This document shows, in pieces, positions 44,960 through 60,100 of a stretch of DNA of 64,000 nt; position 1 is the stretch's first letter; each line of letters opens with the position of its first letter. The translations under genes were made by a program, and so were the position numbers. The notes beneath the pieces were generated by a model, which searched no databases, was not told the DNA's origin, and saw only the letters and a list, made by a program, of their open reading frames with translations. Source of the DNA: Lagopus muta (taxonomy: Eukaryota; Chordata; Aves; Galliformes; Phasianidae); the NCBI RefSeq assembly GCF_023343835.1, contig NC_064440.1, positions 29,085,537-29,149,536 on the forward strand, in the 5' to 3' direction.

Positions 44960-45116
44960 TTATAGTAAGCCATCCAGGTTTTTATGAACCGTTCGGTTCT
45001 CCTTGCCATTACTGGAATCCTCTGACGGTGTGTATTGGACCTGATACTCTTGGAGAATTTTAAACACATCGTGGTGTCCAAAATGTAAAGCTTCATCCAT
45101 TGGAGTGTTATTCCAT
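44960..45116 (-). CDS. GLS: GLS terminal KGA exon
   Basis: 157 coding nt encoding [30 protein letters not shown] and VHKNLDGLL, stop TAA at 44960-44962. Acceptor CCATAG on the minus strand. It carries the end of the ankyrin-like region and the KGA C-terminus. Confidence 0.97.
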
Positions 45117-48100
45117 CTATGGGGAAAAAGACAGTATTTCTAGCATCGGCATGCAAGCACGGGGCTAAAAGCAGCACAACTCTCATTCTGTACATACTCC
45201 AGTAACAGTTAAGCACACAAAACACTCTAAGCCCACTAACTAGGGAAATACTTGGTAAGCTGAACTTAACCTTTTAAATAACGTTTTCTAATGGTTTCCC
45301 CACCCTTCACTCGTGTTTGCTCAGAGCACCAGGATTTGCCAGCAGGACAGCAGTTCCTTCTGCCTCTCTATCTCAACTCCACGCATGGCAGCCTCACCTC
45401 CTCCCAGTGGAGACCAGCACTAAAACCACGCACCTGTCTTTGGGGAAGGGATTCACTTTGCAGGCCTCCAGCAGGAACTTAACGACATCCACGTGTCCTG
45501 TGAGACAGAATTGGGAGTGTGTATAAGTTAACATGCATCTACATAGATGTAAAATAGCAGACAGCAAGTTACACACAGTGAGACATTACCTTCTGCAGCT
45601 GCTACGTGCAACGCTGTTCGTGAGTCATAGTCTCTCTGTTCCATATCCATCCCTGACAGAGCAAATCTAAAAAAGGAATTGATTGTAAAGAAGAGCCTTA
45701 TATAATTAAAATGAGTTACAAAACTAGGAGGGAACAATACCACTCTGCTAGAACGATGACACATCAGTTGCAAGAAGATATAAATGGCAACAAGTGGTAA
45801 GGAAGGGGGCCCTTACTGCCTTGGCTTCAAAAATAGGATAGAGATTAGGAAGAAAGCTAAACCCTTAACTGTTATAGGAAAAAAAATTAAAGCACTTTGG
45901 GGGGGAGGGAAAGGAGGGGAGGGAATGTAACAGTCTATGCATCCTTATACTTCTACACATTGGTATAATGTCTAAACTTTCAAGTGCATTCAGCCAAACA
46001 GAAGTTAAAATGCAATGATTGGGGGGCATGTATAGAACACATTCCATCTCCAGTACAGCCTCGACATCCCCAGCACTGACACAGAGTACATTTAGAAGCA
46101 CACAAGGGCAGCCCCCAAACTAGCAGCTCTCCTGTTCTCAGCCCCACGCAGATTTTTACCTCCGGAGCGCAGACACATCCCCCGTGTAGGCAGCAAACAG
46201 CAGATTTATCACTGACTTCACCTACAAAGAAAGATGAAGCCTGGTTTATTTTGCTTCTTCCTTGAAAGAGAAAATAAATGGAAAACCCAAGAACAGTCAG
46301 TGCGGTCTAACTGCTCCAATGCTTATGAAGTGGTTGATTTTATTCCCTTCCCTGGCCACACTCTGCAGGACAGCATGAAAACTCTCAAACTCATTCCAGC
46401 TTGCGTCACTAATAGCACTTCTGTGCCCATCTTTCCAAGGTTGATGTCACAAGGACAGGAAAAGAACCATAAAATGTGCATTCATATACTATTCCGCTAA
46501 AAAAAGAAAAAAAAAGGACCCTTGCTCAATGGACAAACCATGTTTCTCTTGCACTGCCTATTCATACTAAGTGCTGAGCGATGGAGGGCATTGCTTGGCA
46601 CACTCCACAAACCATAAGCACCTCTCAGGACAAGCTGCTCTGGGAAAGTAAGAGCTTTAGAGCAGACTCCAAGCGTTAGGAGAGATCTCTGCAGGTGGAA
46701 GAGCAGAGGTGATCATAGTTGTGCTTTACATCACAGATGTTGCTTGCGTATATCCGAAGAAAGTCTCTCTGTAAGACAAACAGTCGCAACCAACTGTGGC
46801 ACAATGAATTGTTGGCAGAACAGTGAGGTTCGGAGGCAGACAGAGGCAGGTTCTCTTCAGATCCAATGACATCGGTGAAGGCTCAGGCAGATCGTCCTTT
46901 TCTCTGCTGTGCTAAATCCCCCAGTAAGAAATGCTGTCATTAGGTTACAAACCCCCTCTCAAATATGTACTTCAACACATCCTGGCCACAATAACGCAGC
47001 AAGTTTTAATAGAAGGCAAAAACGATGAGATAGATGGTTTTAAGCACCACCACATGGGTCTTTTTCATAAAAAGACACTGGCAGTTCTAGGCACCATTCC
47101 ACTGTTTTCCAGAAAACTTTTTGAACCGAGTCTATGAAACTCTGCTGCTAGCAGCCTTGAGTGCCAAGTAGCAGAGCAGAGAGCCGGCCCTGCACTGGCC
47201 TTGCACAGAAAGATTAAATACATCAGTGCCCAAAAACAGATCTGCCCCAGGTTTCTGCATGAACAAAGGTGCGTTTTCACTGCTCCGTGTGGTGCTGGCT
47301 GATTCAGGCAGAGTTGGCCAAGTGACTTCCAAGGTCCCTTTAACCACCAGCTCTGCAATGAGCATGTGAGAAGCACGAGAGGAGAGGAAAAGCATAGCTG
47401 TTGGGTCTGAACAACCACACCAAGGTGAAGCTAAAGGAAGGAAGCATTGTGAGACAGGAAGCTGCACTACTGGTACAGAGACCTCAGATAAAGACAGGGG
47501 CCAAAAGGGGAAAAACTAACACTCCCAGAGCATGCTGCAAGTGAGATACGGCTCTGACAGGAAACCTGGGCATGAGAGCAACAAATCTACTCCCATTGCA
47601 GCCACTGAAGCACCTTACAGGTGATTGTGCCAAAAGCTTTGAGGATATGGCACGGCTCAGCACTGAAGCACACCACAGCACACAGGGGCTTCGGGGAGCA
47701 CGTGCCCAGAGCAGCACATACGCTGCCCTCCCAGATTTTGCTGCAAACACATTGGCAAAACAGTTCAGGGAAGGACACAACAATTTGTTAGTTTGTAAAA
47801 CTTTCTCAATGTACCAAATGAACAAATCTGATGAAGAAGCAGTGCTTCCTGGCTGAGCTGTGCCCCAAACCCAACCCAGATCAGGTAGCCACTCTTCATC
47901 AGCTCCCCTCTCAGGGCAGTTAGCAGAGAACCCCGTTCGAGGCCGAGGCAAGAAGCACTCACTGCAGGCATACAGGCTCCATCCACACAGCAGCCCTGCC
48001 ACCCATCCTCGCTGCTGTTCTGACACAGCCGTGCAGCCGGAGGCCCAGCTTGGCAGCTGCCCCTGAGGGCACAACAAATCCTTTAGAAAATATTACTTTA

Positions 48101-51100
48101 GCTCAGAGCTGGATTAATTCCATGAGCTCTTCGCTAAAAAGGTCACTCAATCTGGACTTCAATTTCCTGTGGTGCCTGAGAGCACCTCGCCCAGGATCTC
48201 TGTGACAGCACCACAGGCTGTCCCAGCCTTACTGCTGGTCCCCAGCCTTACTGCTGGCTGCAGTGCTGAGGAACCCAACGCAGTTCAGCAGTGCAAACTG
48301 GTGCTGGTACAGCTGCACAGCATGGCCAACCAGCCTGCCTCCTGCCTTATGGAGGCCCTTAGAAGCTGTTCAGGAATACGTCACAGCTCAGGCTTTGAGA
48401 AAGACACTCAAAATACTATGATAAAAGGGTTCTCTGGATGCAGGTCTTCAAGCACCGTGCCTCAACTCCATTAAGCACCAGATCGCACACGCTGACAGCA
48501 CGTGCTGGAACAAAGCTGGAAACAGGCAGCACAGACAGACAAGCAGCCATCCGTTCCTCATGCTCCTCCTGGCTGTGTTCAGGATAGACACAGCAAAGGC
48601 CAGGCCCATCTGGAGGAGGCCCCAACACTTTCCACCCCACCAGGCAGAGTTACCCCCATCCAAGTGAGCACCGTGCAGAGATGCCAATGGGGAAAGGAAA
48701 GGTCTCCAGCTTGGAGCGTGCACAGGGCCCTTCACCAGGCAGCACCCAGCAGCACTAAGCTGCTCAGCACCGGCTCAGCCATCTGCTTCAAAAAATAGAT
48801 CTTAAGCTACGGATTAACGCCTCGTGCTGGGGAAAGCCCAGCCTGCTGAGCACCGGCCTGCTGTCCCAGCCTTCCAACTGACACGTGAAGCCAAGAGCTC
48901 ATGTGAGCCCAAGTCACACAGACTCCAGAACCAAGAGGAGCTGGGCTCAGTGCCATCAGCACTTTGCTGCTTCTCCTAAAGCTGATCCCACCCCGAGGGG
49001 TATCCAGCATGCAGAGCAAGCCAGCCTGCCCTCCTGGGAGCTGATGGCTCTCAATGCTTATTTATCTGTGGCAAAACACTCCTGATATCCAAAATACATC
49101 ATCATCTCTGAACTGTAAGAAACACAGCAGAAGTGAAACTGGAGCACACGAGAACGCTTTGCTCACCCAGGTTCCACGCTGAACTGCAACACAGCCATGC
49201 CACAGCCTGGAGTTGCACTCCTCCCTGGAGACAGGGCTTCTCACTGGCAGCCAGAAACGGCCCCCAGCTGATTCTGAAGCTTCAGCTTTGAAAGCCAACA
49301 AAGACCAAGCGGAGATGTGTCAGAGGAATGCCCTCCCTGCACACTCACCCTAAGGACAGCAGACAGGGCTGCTCATTTTAAGAGTTTTCACAGCTGCAAC
49401 TCATTTACAGTAAGCTGGAATCTGACCTCTGGGGACAGATCCGCAGAGCCCGTGTGGAAAATCCCCAGTCAAGTCTAAAGGACAAGCATGCTTTTACTTG
49501 AATATACCACTCTCTAATAGGAGTTAAGCTGTAGTCTGTAGGAAAAGAAAACCCAAACAAAGCCAACAGCTGAGCTTCTGCATTGTTTCCCCTGAAATAA
49601 AGAGTATTACCAAATGGTAAGAAGTCAGTTTTTAGAAGTAAAAATTAAGACTAAGCCACAAACAAATATCCCACCCCGGGCAGGTCTGTCAGAAGCACTT
49701 CTGTAGACTGAAAAAGCAGAAAATTGTAATTCCTGGGGAAAGTATTTGTTCCATTACAATATAAATAGTGGCAGGATACACAAGCCAATTACTGCATACA
49801 CTTTCACGTTACCCACACAAATACCTGAAGTTACAAACAAGGCCAGCTATTCCATAACATTCTCCAGCACTCCACCCACCCACACTTCTGACTATTTTAT
49901 GCATTACTGATCCTTGCTTTCTGACCTCATTTGAAAAAAAAAAAAAAAAAAAAGCAAAAAAAAAAAAACAAGCACTAAAATAGAACCTGCAAATATTTAC
50001 TCTTCAGTGTTTTGCAAGTTTAGCACAGGAAAACAAGGTGGCCTGTTTTCCTCTCCCATCCCACCTCAGGCATCAGCTCTCCCTCTAGATGGTGCACACT
50101 GCCCTGACTCCAGGAGTCAGAGCCCAACCTGCACCAGTAGCTTTCCCTAGGGAGGAGGTTTTCAGAGCTTCCCAAGTGGAGCCAGCCTGAACCACTGCCT
50201 GCACGACCATCACCCACTGAGTTCACTGTGTTTAGAAACTGAGCTTAGAAAACAAGCACCTGTAATGAACTGAGCCAGGCAGCTCCCACAGGCAAACACA
50301 CACGGTGCCACAGGCAGCCCTCGTGCCAGGGCTCAGGCAGGTGCTGCTGTTTGCTGACAGCTGCTAACTCAGCAGCAGTATCCACACCAGCCTGAAAGTC
50401 AGTTATTTGTAAATTGTCTATCAAGCTGGTAACAAAAAAATAAAAAGAAAAAGAAAAAAGAGAATACACATATTACACTTCGAAATGTTTTCTTATTGCA
50501 ATTCAGCTTCTAAAACAGCTTGAAATAAAAATCAATCTGAGTAAAACTGGTAATTTTCTCCTTCTGACTTTTAAGTTTTCATACAGGCAAGTAGACACTG
50601 GCATTGCTTCTTTAGGAGCCTGATCAAGTTTTGATCGGGCTCAGTTCACACAGCAGTGCTCAGATGGAAACAGGCCAGCAGGCAGCTCAGCCTCAGTACC
50701 TGCTGCAGATGCTGTGCATGCAGTTCAGTGTAAGAAACACCAAAGCAAACCAAGTGCATACCTTAAAGACTTCTCTCGACTCCAGAAAAAAAACAAAAAC
50801 AAAAAAAAACCCAACCTTTTAATTCATTCCTTCAAGCTAAAACAGCCATTGGAAAAGCCTTAGGCTGAAGGTGCAGATGAGCAGCCCACCCGGAGGAGAA
50901 GGCTGAGCAGAGACATGCCTCCCTCTTTCATCTCTACCCACTCACCCACTGGTTTCAAGTGAGTTTCTGCCATTCACACTTCCTACGGATCAACCCCCCA
51001 AGGGAGGTCAAAAAGGGCAGAAGTACAAAGGCACAAAAAGATGCAAATGCACATCAGCATGGTATTTTACAGGTTTTTGTTTTTCTTTTTGGCCCATCTC

Positions 51101-54100
51101 TGTTGAAGCCTTTTCTTCCCCAGGCTTTCATATAGTCTAGATATTGAAAAGCATCTAAAAATGAGACTTGCTACAAACCAGCACAATACCAAACCTGTCT
51201 GTTCAGCTGGCTTTTCTGAGCTGTTACTGCACTGGTTTGCACATTTATTACCAGTTCTTGATTAGCTCTATTAAGGCTCCTGATAAGTACTAGCAAACTG
51301 ATATGTGCCTAAATAAGACAACTATTTAAAATGAATTAAGAGTTACATTTAACCAAACCAAAGCACTTGCTAGGTTAAGTGAAACATCCACTTACCTTCA
51401 GTGAAGCTCTCAGGAAGAACACTGCCCCCCTACTCCTCTGCTGAGGCATGCCCCTCATTGGGCTGCTCTGCCAGCACTGCTCCTTGGCTCCCCACTGCAA
51501 TGCCCAAAACTGCAAGTGCAGAAGAAGCCAGCCTTCCTTCCCCAGTGCTGACTGGGGAAGCTGAATGGGAATGTGGAGAATGGGAGCTCCACAGTTAGAG
51601 TGGGCCGTACAAATAGAAGGTGAATTGAATCCCCTCCACACCACACAGGGCATCACTCAGTTTTCTCAAGAACAGGAAACAGAGCAACAGGAATGTGCTG
51701 GGTGCACAGGGCAGCCTCCCCTTGCTGCTCCATCATTAGAGTGGGGGCACAAAGCATGGCAGCAGGAGGGCTGGGGAAGACAGGGCACCACTGTCTCTGC
51801 TTCACCCTTCTAGCTGATTAAATTGCCATGAAAGAACTGCTTCAAAGGGTGTTTCATCAGTATTGGGTTAGAAGATCCCAGGAGCAGAACCATCTCTAGC
51901 CGAAGGGTAACTCCTGCAAAGAAGGCTATACGAATCCTATCATGCAACTGTGAAGCAGAATATTAACAGTGAACAGTAGGATAAATATAGCCAATAATGC
52001 CCTAATTGTTACCACCAAACAGCTCAAGGATGATCCTAAAGCTTTCAACAGTGACAGGAGTGATGAACAGAGTCCCCCTGCATCAGTGCTTACATGACAA
52101 TGCAGCAGGAGCTTCCCTCCCCGTGCCTGGGTAAATACTGAAGTATGGTAGAACAGCAGCTTATCTCAAGTGCTACTCAGGTCTTATGCTTTTCAGTATC
52201 TATGAGCTTTGTTTTGGAGGAAACTGTATTGGTTTTGAAAGGGAAGAGTACTGGGAGAAGGAGAAAGTAGAATTTAAGAACTGTCTTCACTAGATTATGA
52301 CAAGCATGGTCATGTTCAGTCCCAACGCCTACTTCTCAGTTCTTCTGCTATTAATGAATCAACACTTTCCATTTTGGAAACAACAGAATTAAGCATTATC
52401 ATTGACAAAACTCTCAAAACCTAAAGCAAAAAAATGTCATCATCTCCCACTGGACTTAAGAGCACAGGTTGATTGGCTCCACATCCCAACAGCTAATTAA
52501 AAAAACCCACCATTCATAAACTCAAATAGTAACAGAAACCAGAAATTCTAGAGACCTAATAAGCAAAAACCAAATCAGAAAAAATGTAACAGCACAGGCA
52601 ATTCAGAGAATTGTGGCTCAACAAGAGGAGCAGCAGAAAACCCAACCTCACTGCTGCCCTTGTGAGGCGAGACGGTGCTGCTGGGTTGTTTGCAATGGGC
52701 GGTGTGACAAAGGATGAATGAGCCAAATATGTACACAAAGTTTTTACCAAATCAAGTGAAATATTTAAGGCATGAAGAGGCATACAGACTTTCAACCTTC
52801 AAGTCAGAAGACAAAGCTCAGGCAAAGGTTCAGTTTCAGGCAGACACGCAGTTGCCATCAGTCTGTTGGGCAGGTATACTTGAATCTTCTGCCATGCTCA
52901 AAGCTCCCCAGTTATAATGGAGAAATAAAAATGACCCTCTCAAAGATTCCTATTTCCTCTGAGGTCATGAGGTTTTTAAGCACCAATGAAATTATGATTG
53001 GAAATACCCTAAGGGTAAAATAATACATCTTTCAAAAAACAATTGTAGGAATCCTTAAGGTCATCTGACACGAATTTTTGTAGTCCCTTTTCAGTCCTTC
53101 TACAGAACATCCACTGCAAACACTTCTGCAGCAATAAGCATACAAAACATACACAGAAATCTCAGCAAGCAGAATGAACGCTGATGAGCTGACTCTGAAT
53201 GCAGGAGCAAAAACAAGAGCCTTTCAAGTAGAGGATACAGACATCACTAACACTGCAAACTTTGGGACCGAAGGACTGGAATAAACAACAGCCAAACGAA
53301 TAAAGCAAGTGCTGATCAGGGCTTTAGTGGCACGAGCTGATTAAGCAGGTAGGACAAAAGAGTGTCTGCCCTTTCAAGGACCTACTGACCACAACTAATA
53401 GCTGCGCTGTGGGCAGAGCAATGCTCCTGCTTTGCTGCCGGCAGGTACTCTGCAATTTATTGATCAAGTTTAACTCTGAACTACAAGATCTGGAACTGGA
53501 ATTATTCCAAAAATAAAGAGAATGAAGGCATTCAGCCAAACTTGACATGCATGAGATGGACACCAACCTGCAGGCTGACGTCAGAGCAGGGACATCCTTA
53601 CCACAAGTCTGTACTCCACTCTTCTTGGAAGGATTGCTTCTGAAACATCAGTAACAGGTTCCTAAAAATGCTTATTTAATTTCCAGTTCATCTTTCTCAT
53701 TATCTTCTTTCTTCTTGGTCTGGTAGCATTTATTACCTTGAAATGATCTTTCACCTCTATGCTTTCAACTCAATCACTATTGGGAACAATCACCGTTGCC
53801 CATCAGCTTATTAGGTAAAATCTACTCAACTGTTCAGTTTATTCTCAGCCCAAAACTACATATTAAGCAGTTGTCCTTGAACAATTACGTGCTCACAAAG
53901 GTTAAAACAGAGATCCTTTAAGAAGTGTGAAATGCACTTATTGTGCTGAAAGCCATAGCTGCACTTAGAACCAAAGCCATGCCTACCAGTTCAAAAAATC
54001 CATGTTCATGTTAAATGAGTAATTCCTGGACAAACAATAAAGTTGCCTGCCTCAAGGAAAAAGTTGAGTAAGTGAATCACATCAACAGGAAGCAAGCAAC

Positions 54101-57100
54101 ATTATCTCTTCCTATCACTCAGCTCTGTGTTCACAACTCATTGTTTTGTTAGTAATTACTACGATCACAAGTGATCCTAAAAGTAACACACTGTCCCTCA
54201 GCAAATGAGTCCCTGAGTTTGCATTTAGCCTGCTATGTTTCACCAGAAAAATTAATGAATTAATCTTAAAGTCTTAAATCACTTCCAGTGTTACAGTACT
54301 GGGCTATAATGGCCTTATATATAAGTGTACCATATATGTATTAGTATAATTATCCTGATTTAGGAAACGATACCATTTAAAGATGAACTCACAACTCATG
54401 GTGTGCACAAGTACATAATCACGTGAATACTTTAAGTTCTGCATACCAGGTGTTTGACAATACAAGTGAATAGCCCTCTTGATAGCACCCTGCAATGAAG
54501 GAATCTGCCAAAGAAAAACCAGTTCTGAAAATAACAGCTGCTTATGATCCTGTATCAAAGCTATTACTTTTCCGGACTCACTATTTTCAGAATATTCAAG
54601 AAACGTGCATGGGAGAATCTAACTAAAGCAATTGCCCTGAAAAAACACAATGTTGGAAACCAAAGAAGAGGTTCACAGGAATGTGAACACAAGAATATAC
54701 CGATACACCTGGCATATGCCAAGCCTGACCAAATAACCATGAAATTATCATACACTGATCTCTACTAAGAGAATTGCCTATAATTCACTTAGTAACAGTG
54801 CTACTTAACCTGACAAGACCTGCCCTTGCTGACCAGATACAGAGGTTAGAAGAAATCTGCAAAGATGATAGACAGAAGACAACTTCTGCAAGCATAGCTG
54901 CTATCAGGAAAACATCTACCGAAGGCACCAGCTGCATACCAGCTATGTCATCAGGGCAGAGCAGCATCTAGAATGGCATGTATTACCTTAAAACAAACAC
55001 GCTTTGCTGCACATCCTGTGCATAAATGAAATACACCCAAAGTGCAGCTGGCTGAGACATGTTTGAGGGTAGAATGTTATGAAGTCTTTCCTTCACCCCT
55101 TGCCCTTCGCTCACCTCGGTTTCATCAGGTTTAGTGCTGAAGTGACAAGGTCTCTGTTATTCTGCCAACATTTAAACATAGCTCTTGATCTTTTTCAAAA
55201 ACACTGCATGAACCAGTTAACTGCAGCAGCCTTACCATACGTCATGCCTCTGCCTTGGCTTCACTGCCTACTTACGCCTTGAAGCATTTCAACTGGTGCT
55301 GAACTCGGCACCATCGCTTCTGCCAGCCCAAATCCTATTTTAGAACTTAAAACTGTAGCTTCAGATGTAACTGTTATGCAAGGCTTGCCGTGCACAGAAA
55401 AAGGCACACGCCTATTTCCAGAAATAATTGAACTATATGCAGAGCTGCGATGCTGAAGACCAGAAACTTGAACATGGTAAGTATTTGAGTGACATCAGGA
55501 GTCTGCATAAAGCAATAAAATCACCATCGTCTTACACAAAGAGCAAAGGGAAACAAGCCACTTCAATGCCCTACTCAGTAATCTCTGAAAGGAGCAGATG
55601 GGAAATAGACTGGACTCTCAGTAGGTAATGCAATAATTGGGACTGGCACAAACAATGAACATACAAGGAATTAAGTTCCTGAAACAAAATGGGACTGTAC
55701 ATTACCCATCACAGCATCCCGTCAAACCCTACAAACCATGCTTAGGATACTAAAACATAACATACATAATGCTGAAACTCAATGCACTACTTAGCTTGTT
55801 CATCAGTGACACGTACCACAACCATGAGAAACAACTAACATGGACAAACAATTGAAGAACCAAACTTTTGTTCCTCTCCCTCTGCCCTCCTCCCCCCCCC
55901 CATCTTTCCATTCCATTCCCTTTTATTCACCCTCCCACCCACGGGTTGTTTGACAAAACAAGCACAATGTAAGGCAAATTGTAACAGACAAAAACAAGTG
56001 TAGAGTAAGTCACCCGCAGGTCTCTTTGTACCTACTGCTTGTCTTCATGACTTTTTGACAATAATTTTTCTTTTTTAATGTACAATGAAGATCCAGCTTA
56101 TTTTTAAAAATGCAGTACAAATAACTGCTGTTTATAAGCCCACGTACAGGAAAGCTTGATGAATAACTATGGCCATCTCCATCACGGGGATTCCTCTATG
56201 GAAAAAAAGTCTCATCTCAGAATCATCTACATTAAAAACACACCTACCACTTTCCTTTTGGCTTATGATATATTACAAGCTCTGTTTTTTACTTCTTGAT
56301 GCTCGATATCAGTTACTGCTCTGGCACTGGCACCATTAACTGCCTATTTTCCAAGCAACTCAATTAATATCTTCAAAACCACACACTCTTAATCCTACCA
56401 CACCTTATTTTAATTAACAAGGTCACAGTGAGGTTTTGTTATTATGAGTTTGACTTCCAAAGAGAAAAATAAGCATGTCAGCTGATGATTTAACTGAAAA
56501 ATCTCAGGAAGGTTTTCATTGGCTAATTATATCTGCTTGCTCTATTTGCCTTTCCAGAACTTCAGCTCTCTTTAGAGCACTGCTCACTATCTCACTTCAG
56601 TCTCAAAAACGTGTTTGAACAGACCTGTTCTCCATTGAGTGAAAAAAAAAATACAATAAAATCAGCTTAAAATAAATTTATTAAACAATACAAAAATAAG
56701 CATGCTAGAAATTGAGATACATAAATAACATACAATGCAAATGAAAAATGGAAAATGAGACAGGGAACTTAACAACCGAGCTAAAGGGTACAACACAAAT
56801 GCCAAAATAAAACTTCAAAAGCATTTACATTTCTAATGAAATGTTAATGATGCTGACAAGGAACAACAAACAAACAGCTAAAATGCTTGAATATCAAGAA
56901 TTGCTATTACTGTAGCACAGGTGAACACTAAAACCGTTGCAGACTTCAAACATTCAATAACTAGCCTCTACCGCCACATTCTTTCAGGCCCACTCACCAA
57001 GCAGTACAGGTGTGGGCAAGCTGCTAGGGCAGATCTAACTATGGTCCCAGCTCACTCTCTGTGCAGGCTGCCCTTAGAAAGGGCCACCTGTGGCCAGACT

Positions 57101-60100
57101 GCAGGCAACTTACAGCACAATTGGTCCAAAGGAGTCTCCTCTTAACCCCTCCAAACTTGAGGCTGGCTTCAATTCCGAGACAGGCTTCAAAAGCATTACG
57201 GAACCAGAAAATATACAGCTCTATCTAAAGTAAAGGCTGTGCAAGCTGTACCCAAAATATGATTCATACTGAAGATCAATTCAGCTCCTTGCTTTTTTTT
57301 TTTTTTTTTTTTTAATTTTTCAAGCAGGACTCGCCTCTACCACAAGCTTTGGTATGCAATTTACACACATAAACATGGTAAAGACTTGGATTTCCCATCT
57401 CCAAATGCACTTTTAGTAGCTGCAAATCCTGCATCATACATCCCTTTTTAATTACATCAGTAATTTAATCAGCAACATATAATCACTGAAAGTACTTCTA
57501 GTTAGCAGCACAGACACATTACCACCCCCTTCTAATTGGGGATATTTCAGGCTAACACACAGTTTTGCAGACTCTGAATACTTGTTACGTCTCTGTAGCT
57601 GCTATTAAACAAGTCCTCAAACAGATGAGACATTTTTATAACTCGAGACTCGGCCTTTACATGACTCACTTCATTTTCAAGGTAAGCACTGACAAACCTA
57701 TGCCAAACATCAGTGACAGATTACAAAATAACTAATAATCAGCAATTTATTACTGACGTGCACACAATCCACTAGGACTTGATGTTTACTGAATAGTAGC
57801 TCTCCGTATTGTTTTGCTTAAATATTTTAATTCAGAGGCTTCAAACACAGGAAACTCGTCCTTTTACAAAGTACTGCTAAAGGAAGATTATTCTGGGTTA
57901 GGTCAGAGCTTAATACTAGCATTATTTCAAAAGCTTATGCAAGACAAACAAAACCGAAACAACATAATTAAAAACAGCTTGTGTTCTCAGAGAAAGTAAG
58001 CTTTGCTTTCTGCATCTTCCTTGACTGACATCCACATGAGACAAAAAGGGACAGGGAAACCATAACTCTCCCCTTATGCAAAACTGATGTACGAGTGCAT
58101 TTTGGAGTTTCAGATCACCAACACAGGGGAGCAGTGGGCAGGGAGAAGGGCTGGAGGTGTTACAAGGAATCATCTATCACACTACACCTCATGAAATCCT
58201 CAAGGAGCTTTAATGGACATAGATGAAGGAATATCCGTATCACCACTCAGACAGGTTTTCCACAGTTCTACAGCAGGAACACCTGCACGAGGTGTGCCTG
58301 GGGGGGGAGGGAATAATATATCAAATTCTTTGCAAGCATGACATTTTACAGACAGAGGTTTGTGTTGGCGATTTGGTTTTCCTTTCCTTATGATTTTTAG
58401 TATCATTTCCTTATGATTTTATATTCAGAACCTCACAGAACAGCTAAGTGTCAAGGGCTTATTAACTCTGTGCCCTGTCCAGCACTGCCTAAGGCCTGCA
58501 CACACCATTTGCACATGGTCCTCAAAACAATTCAAATGATTGTGTTGCATAGATTGAGATGCAGTTTCCTGCAGAAGAATGCAAGCCCTGATTCTCTACA
58601 AGCTGACATTGGTAGAAACTGGCTAACACTTGAAAAAGGAGCTATGAATAATAGCTTCATAAACATTTGCTCATGTAGGAGTCAATGCTACCTCTAATCC
58701 CATATATGAACATGCACACACATTAGCGGCTGAAAAATAAGTTAAGTGTAAACAGCTGCAATATCTAACAAAAAATGCTTTACTCTGAACACGTTTCCTG
58801 CTCCCTGCTGGGCTGGTGACCAGTCAAAAACTAGGATTGCTTACATTCCTCTCTGGGGTGGAGCACAGCATTATTACTAAGGCAGACTTCTGAGTCATAA
58901 CTACCAAGAGGCAGCACAAGCAGCTAGCAAGACACTCAAAATAGTTTGGTGAGAAATCTTTCTGCCACATTTGTTAACTTGCAAACAAGGCAAGCTTTGT
59001 TTTGCCCTCTCTCCCAGTCCTCCCCAGCCGTTTTTGCTCTTTTATTTACATATTAGCATTAATTATGACTGAAGGTCAAATTAAAAAAAGTGTACTTTTT
59101 GCTAGCACGGCATATCAGAGGGACCCATCTCTGCTCAGAGCAAACTGGAAGTTCTTACTAAAATAAAGTGATAACGTGACTCAGAACCACTTAATATACA
59201 GTTATTTGGAGATTCATGAGTTTACTGACAGTATTTTATATTTCCATTAAAATTCTTTATATGCTGAACCTGATCAGAGGACATACCTTAAACTCTTGTT
59301 TAGCTCTACAATTAATTTACTTAAAATTCTTAGATATAAACAAAAATACACAGATATACACAAGAGGTATATCTTTGAAAACATTCAGATCTACTGTTTT
59401 TTTTTTAATAAGTAATTGTGCTTTAAGTAAAGACAGAAGTCAGTTAACAGGTTTGGTTGGTGTTGCTTATGTGTGCTTTTCTCCTTGAACTCTGACAGCA
59501 TTTTTGGTATAGCATACAAATTTACACAAGATTTATAATATAAATGAAAATACCAGGCAAACAATACTCAGATTGAAGTTGAATCTAGAGATGCTTGAGG
59601 CTTTTTTAAATGTAGTATTTAATGAAACTAGAACCCATTCACTTAGTTCTGCTCTCCCCGACCTTCCATTCTATACACTATGGTTCTGGAGATGTCCTCG
59701 TTTGATTCGGGTGACACTTTTTTCCATACTGTTTCTTTTAAAGCAAGTTCTTGCTGGAGATTCTCATAGTCCATTGGTCCAAAGGAATGCTAGTTGTTCA
59801 AGCAACATACATTATTTATTAGTGTGTTTGAAGGAAAAAAAAAAATCCTCATTTGCAATCATTGCTAACAGACCCAAGTTCTTCACCTCTTTGCACATAT
59901 ACTGTTGTTTTCTGTTTTCCAGTTACAAATAATTCTAATTCCTATTTGGGTATTTTTTCAGATGTATGCATGCAAGAAGCACTTCAAACCATTCTCTTAT
60001 CTTCTCCCATTGAAAGCTTCATGCCTAACTTAAAACATTAGCGGGACTGAAAGCGAGCTTCTCCCTATCTCAAGTACCCTCACGCTCTTATCTTTTGTAC

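Larger units (their letters stand above)
46222..59040 (-). other. GLS: Large GLS intron between the GAC and first KGA exon
   Basis: I found no conserved exon, RNA gene or clear mobile element in this region, which is about 12.8 kb. It holds homopolymer runs (A-rich 49935-49970, T run about 57294-57314), a C run near 55891-55900, and a comparatively GC-rich block around 47.1-49.4 kb. Open frames in that block are not recognisable proteins. Confidence 0.6.

Noticed and set aside
47300..47370. Possible CR1 3' end (GACTTCCAAGGTCCCTTTAA)
   Set aside because: Only a short string resembles the CR1 terminus and the flanking bases do not continue the match.
47484..48077. Minus-strand open frame of 197 codons in a GLS intron
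   Set aside because: The sequence has no recognisable domain, is low in conserved-looking motifs and lies in a GC-rich patch where long frames arise by chance. No splice or promoter context supports it.
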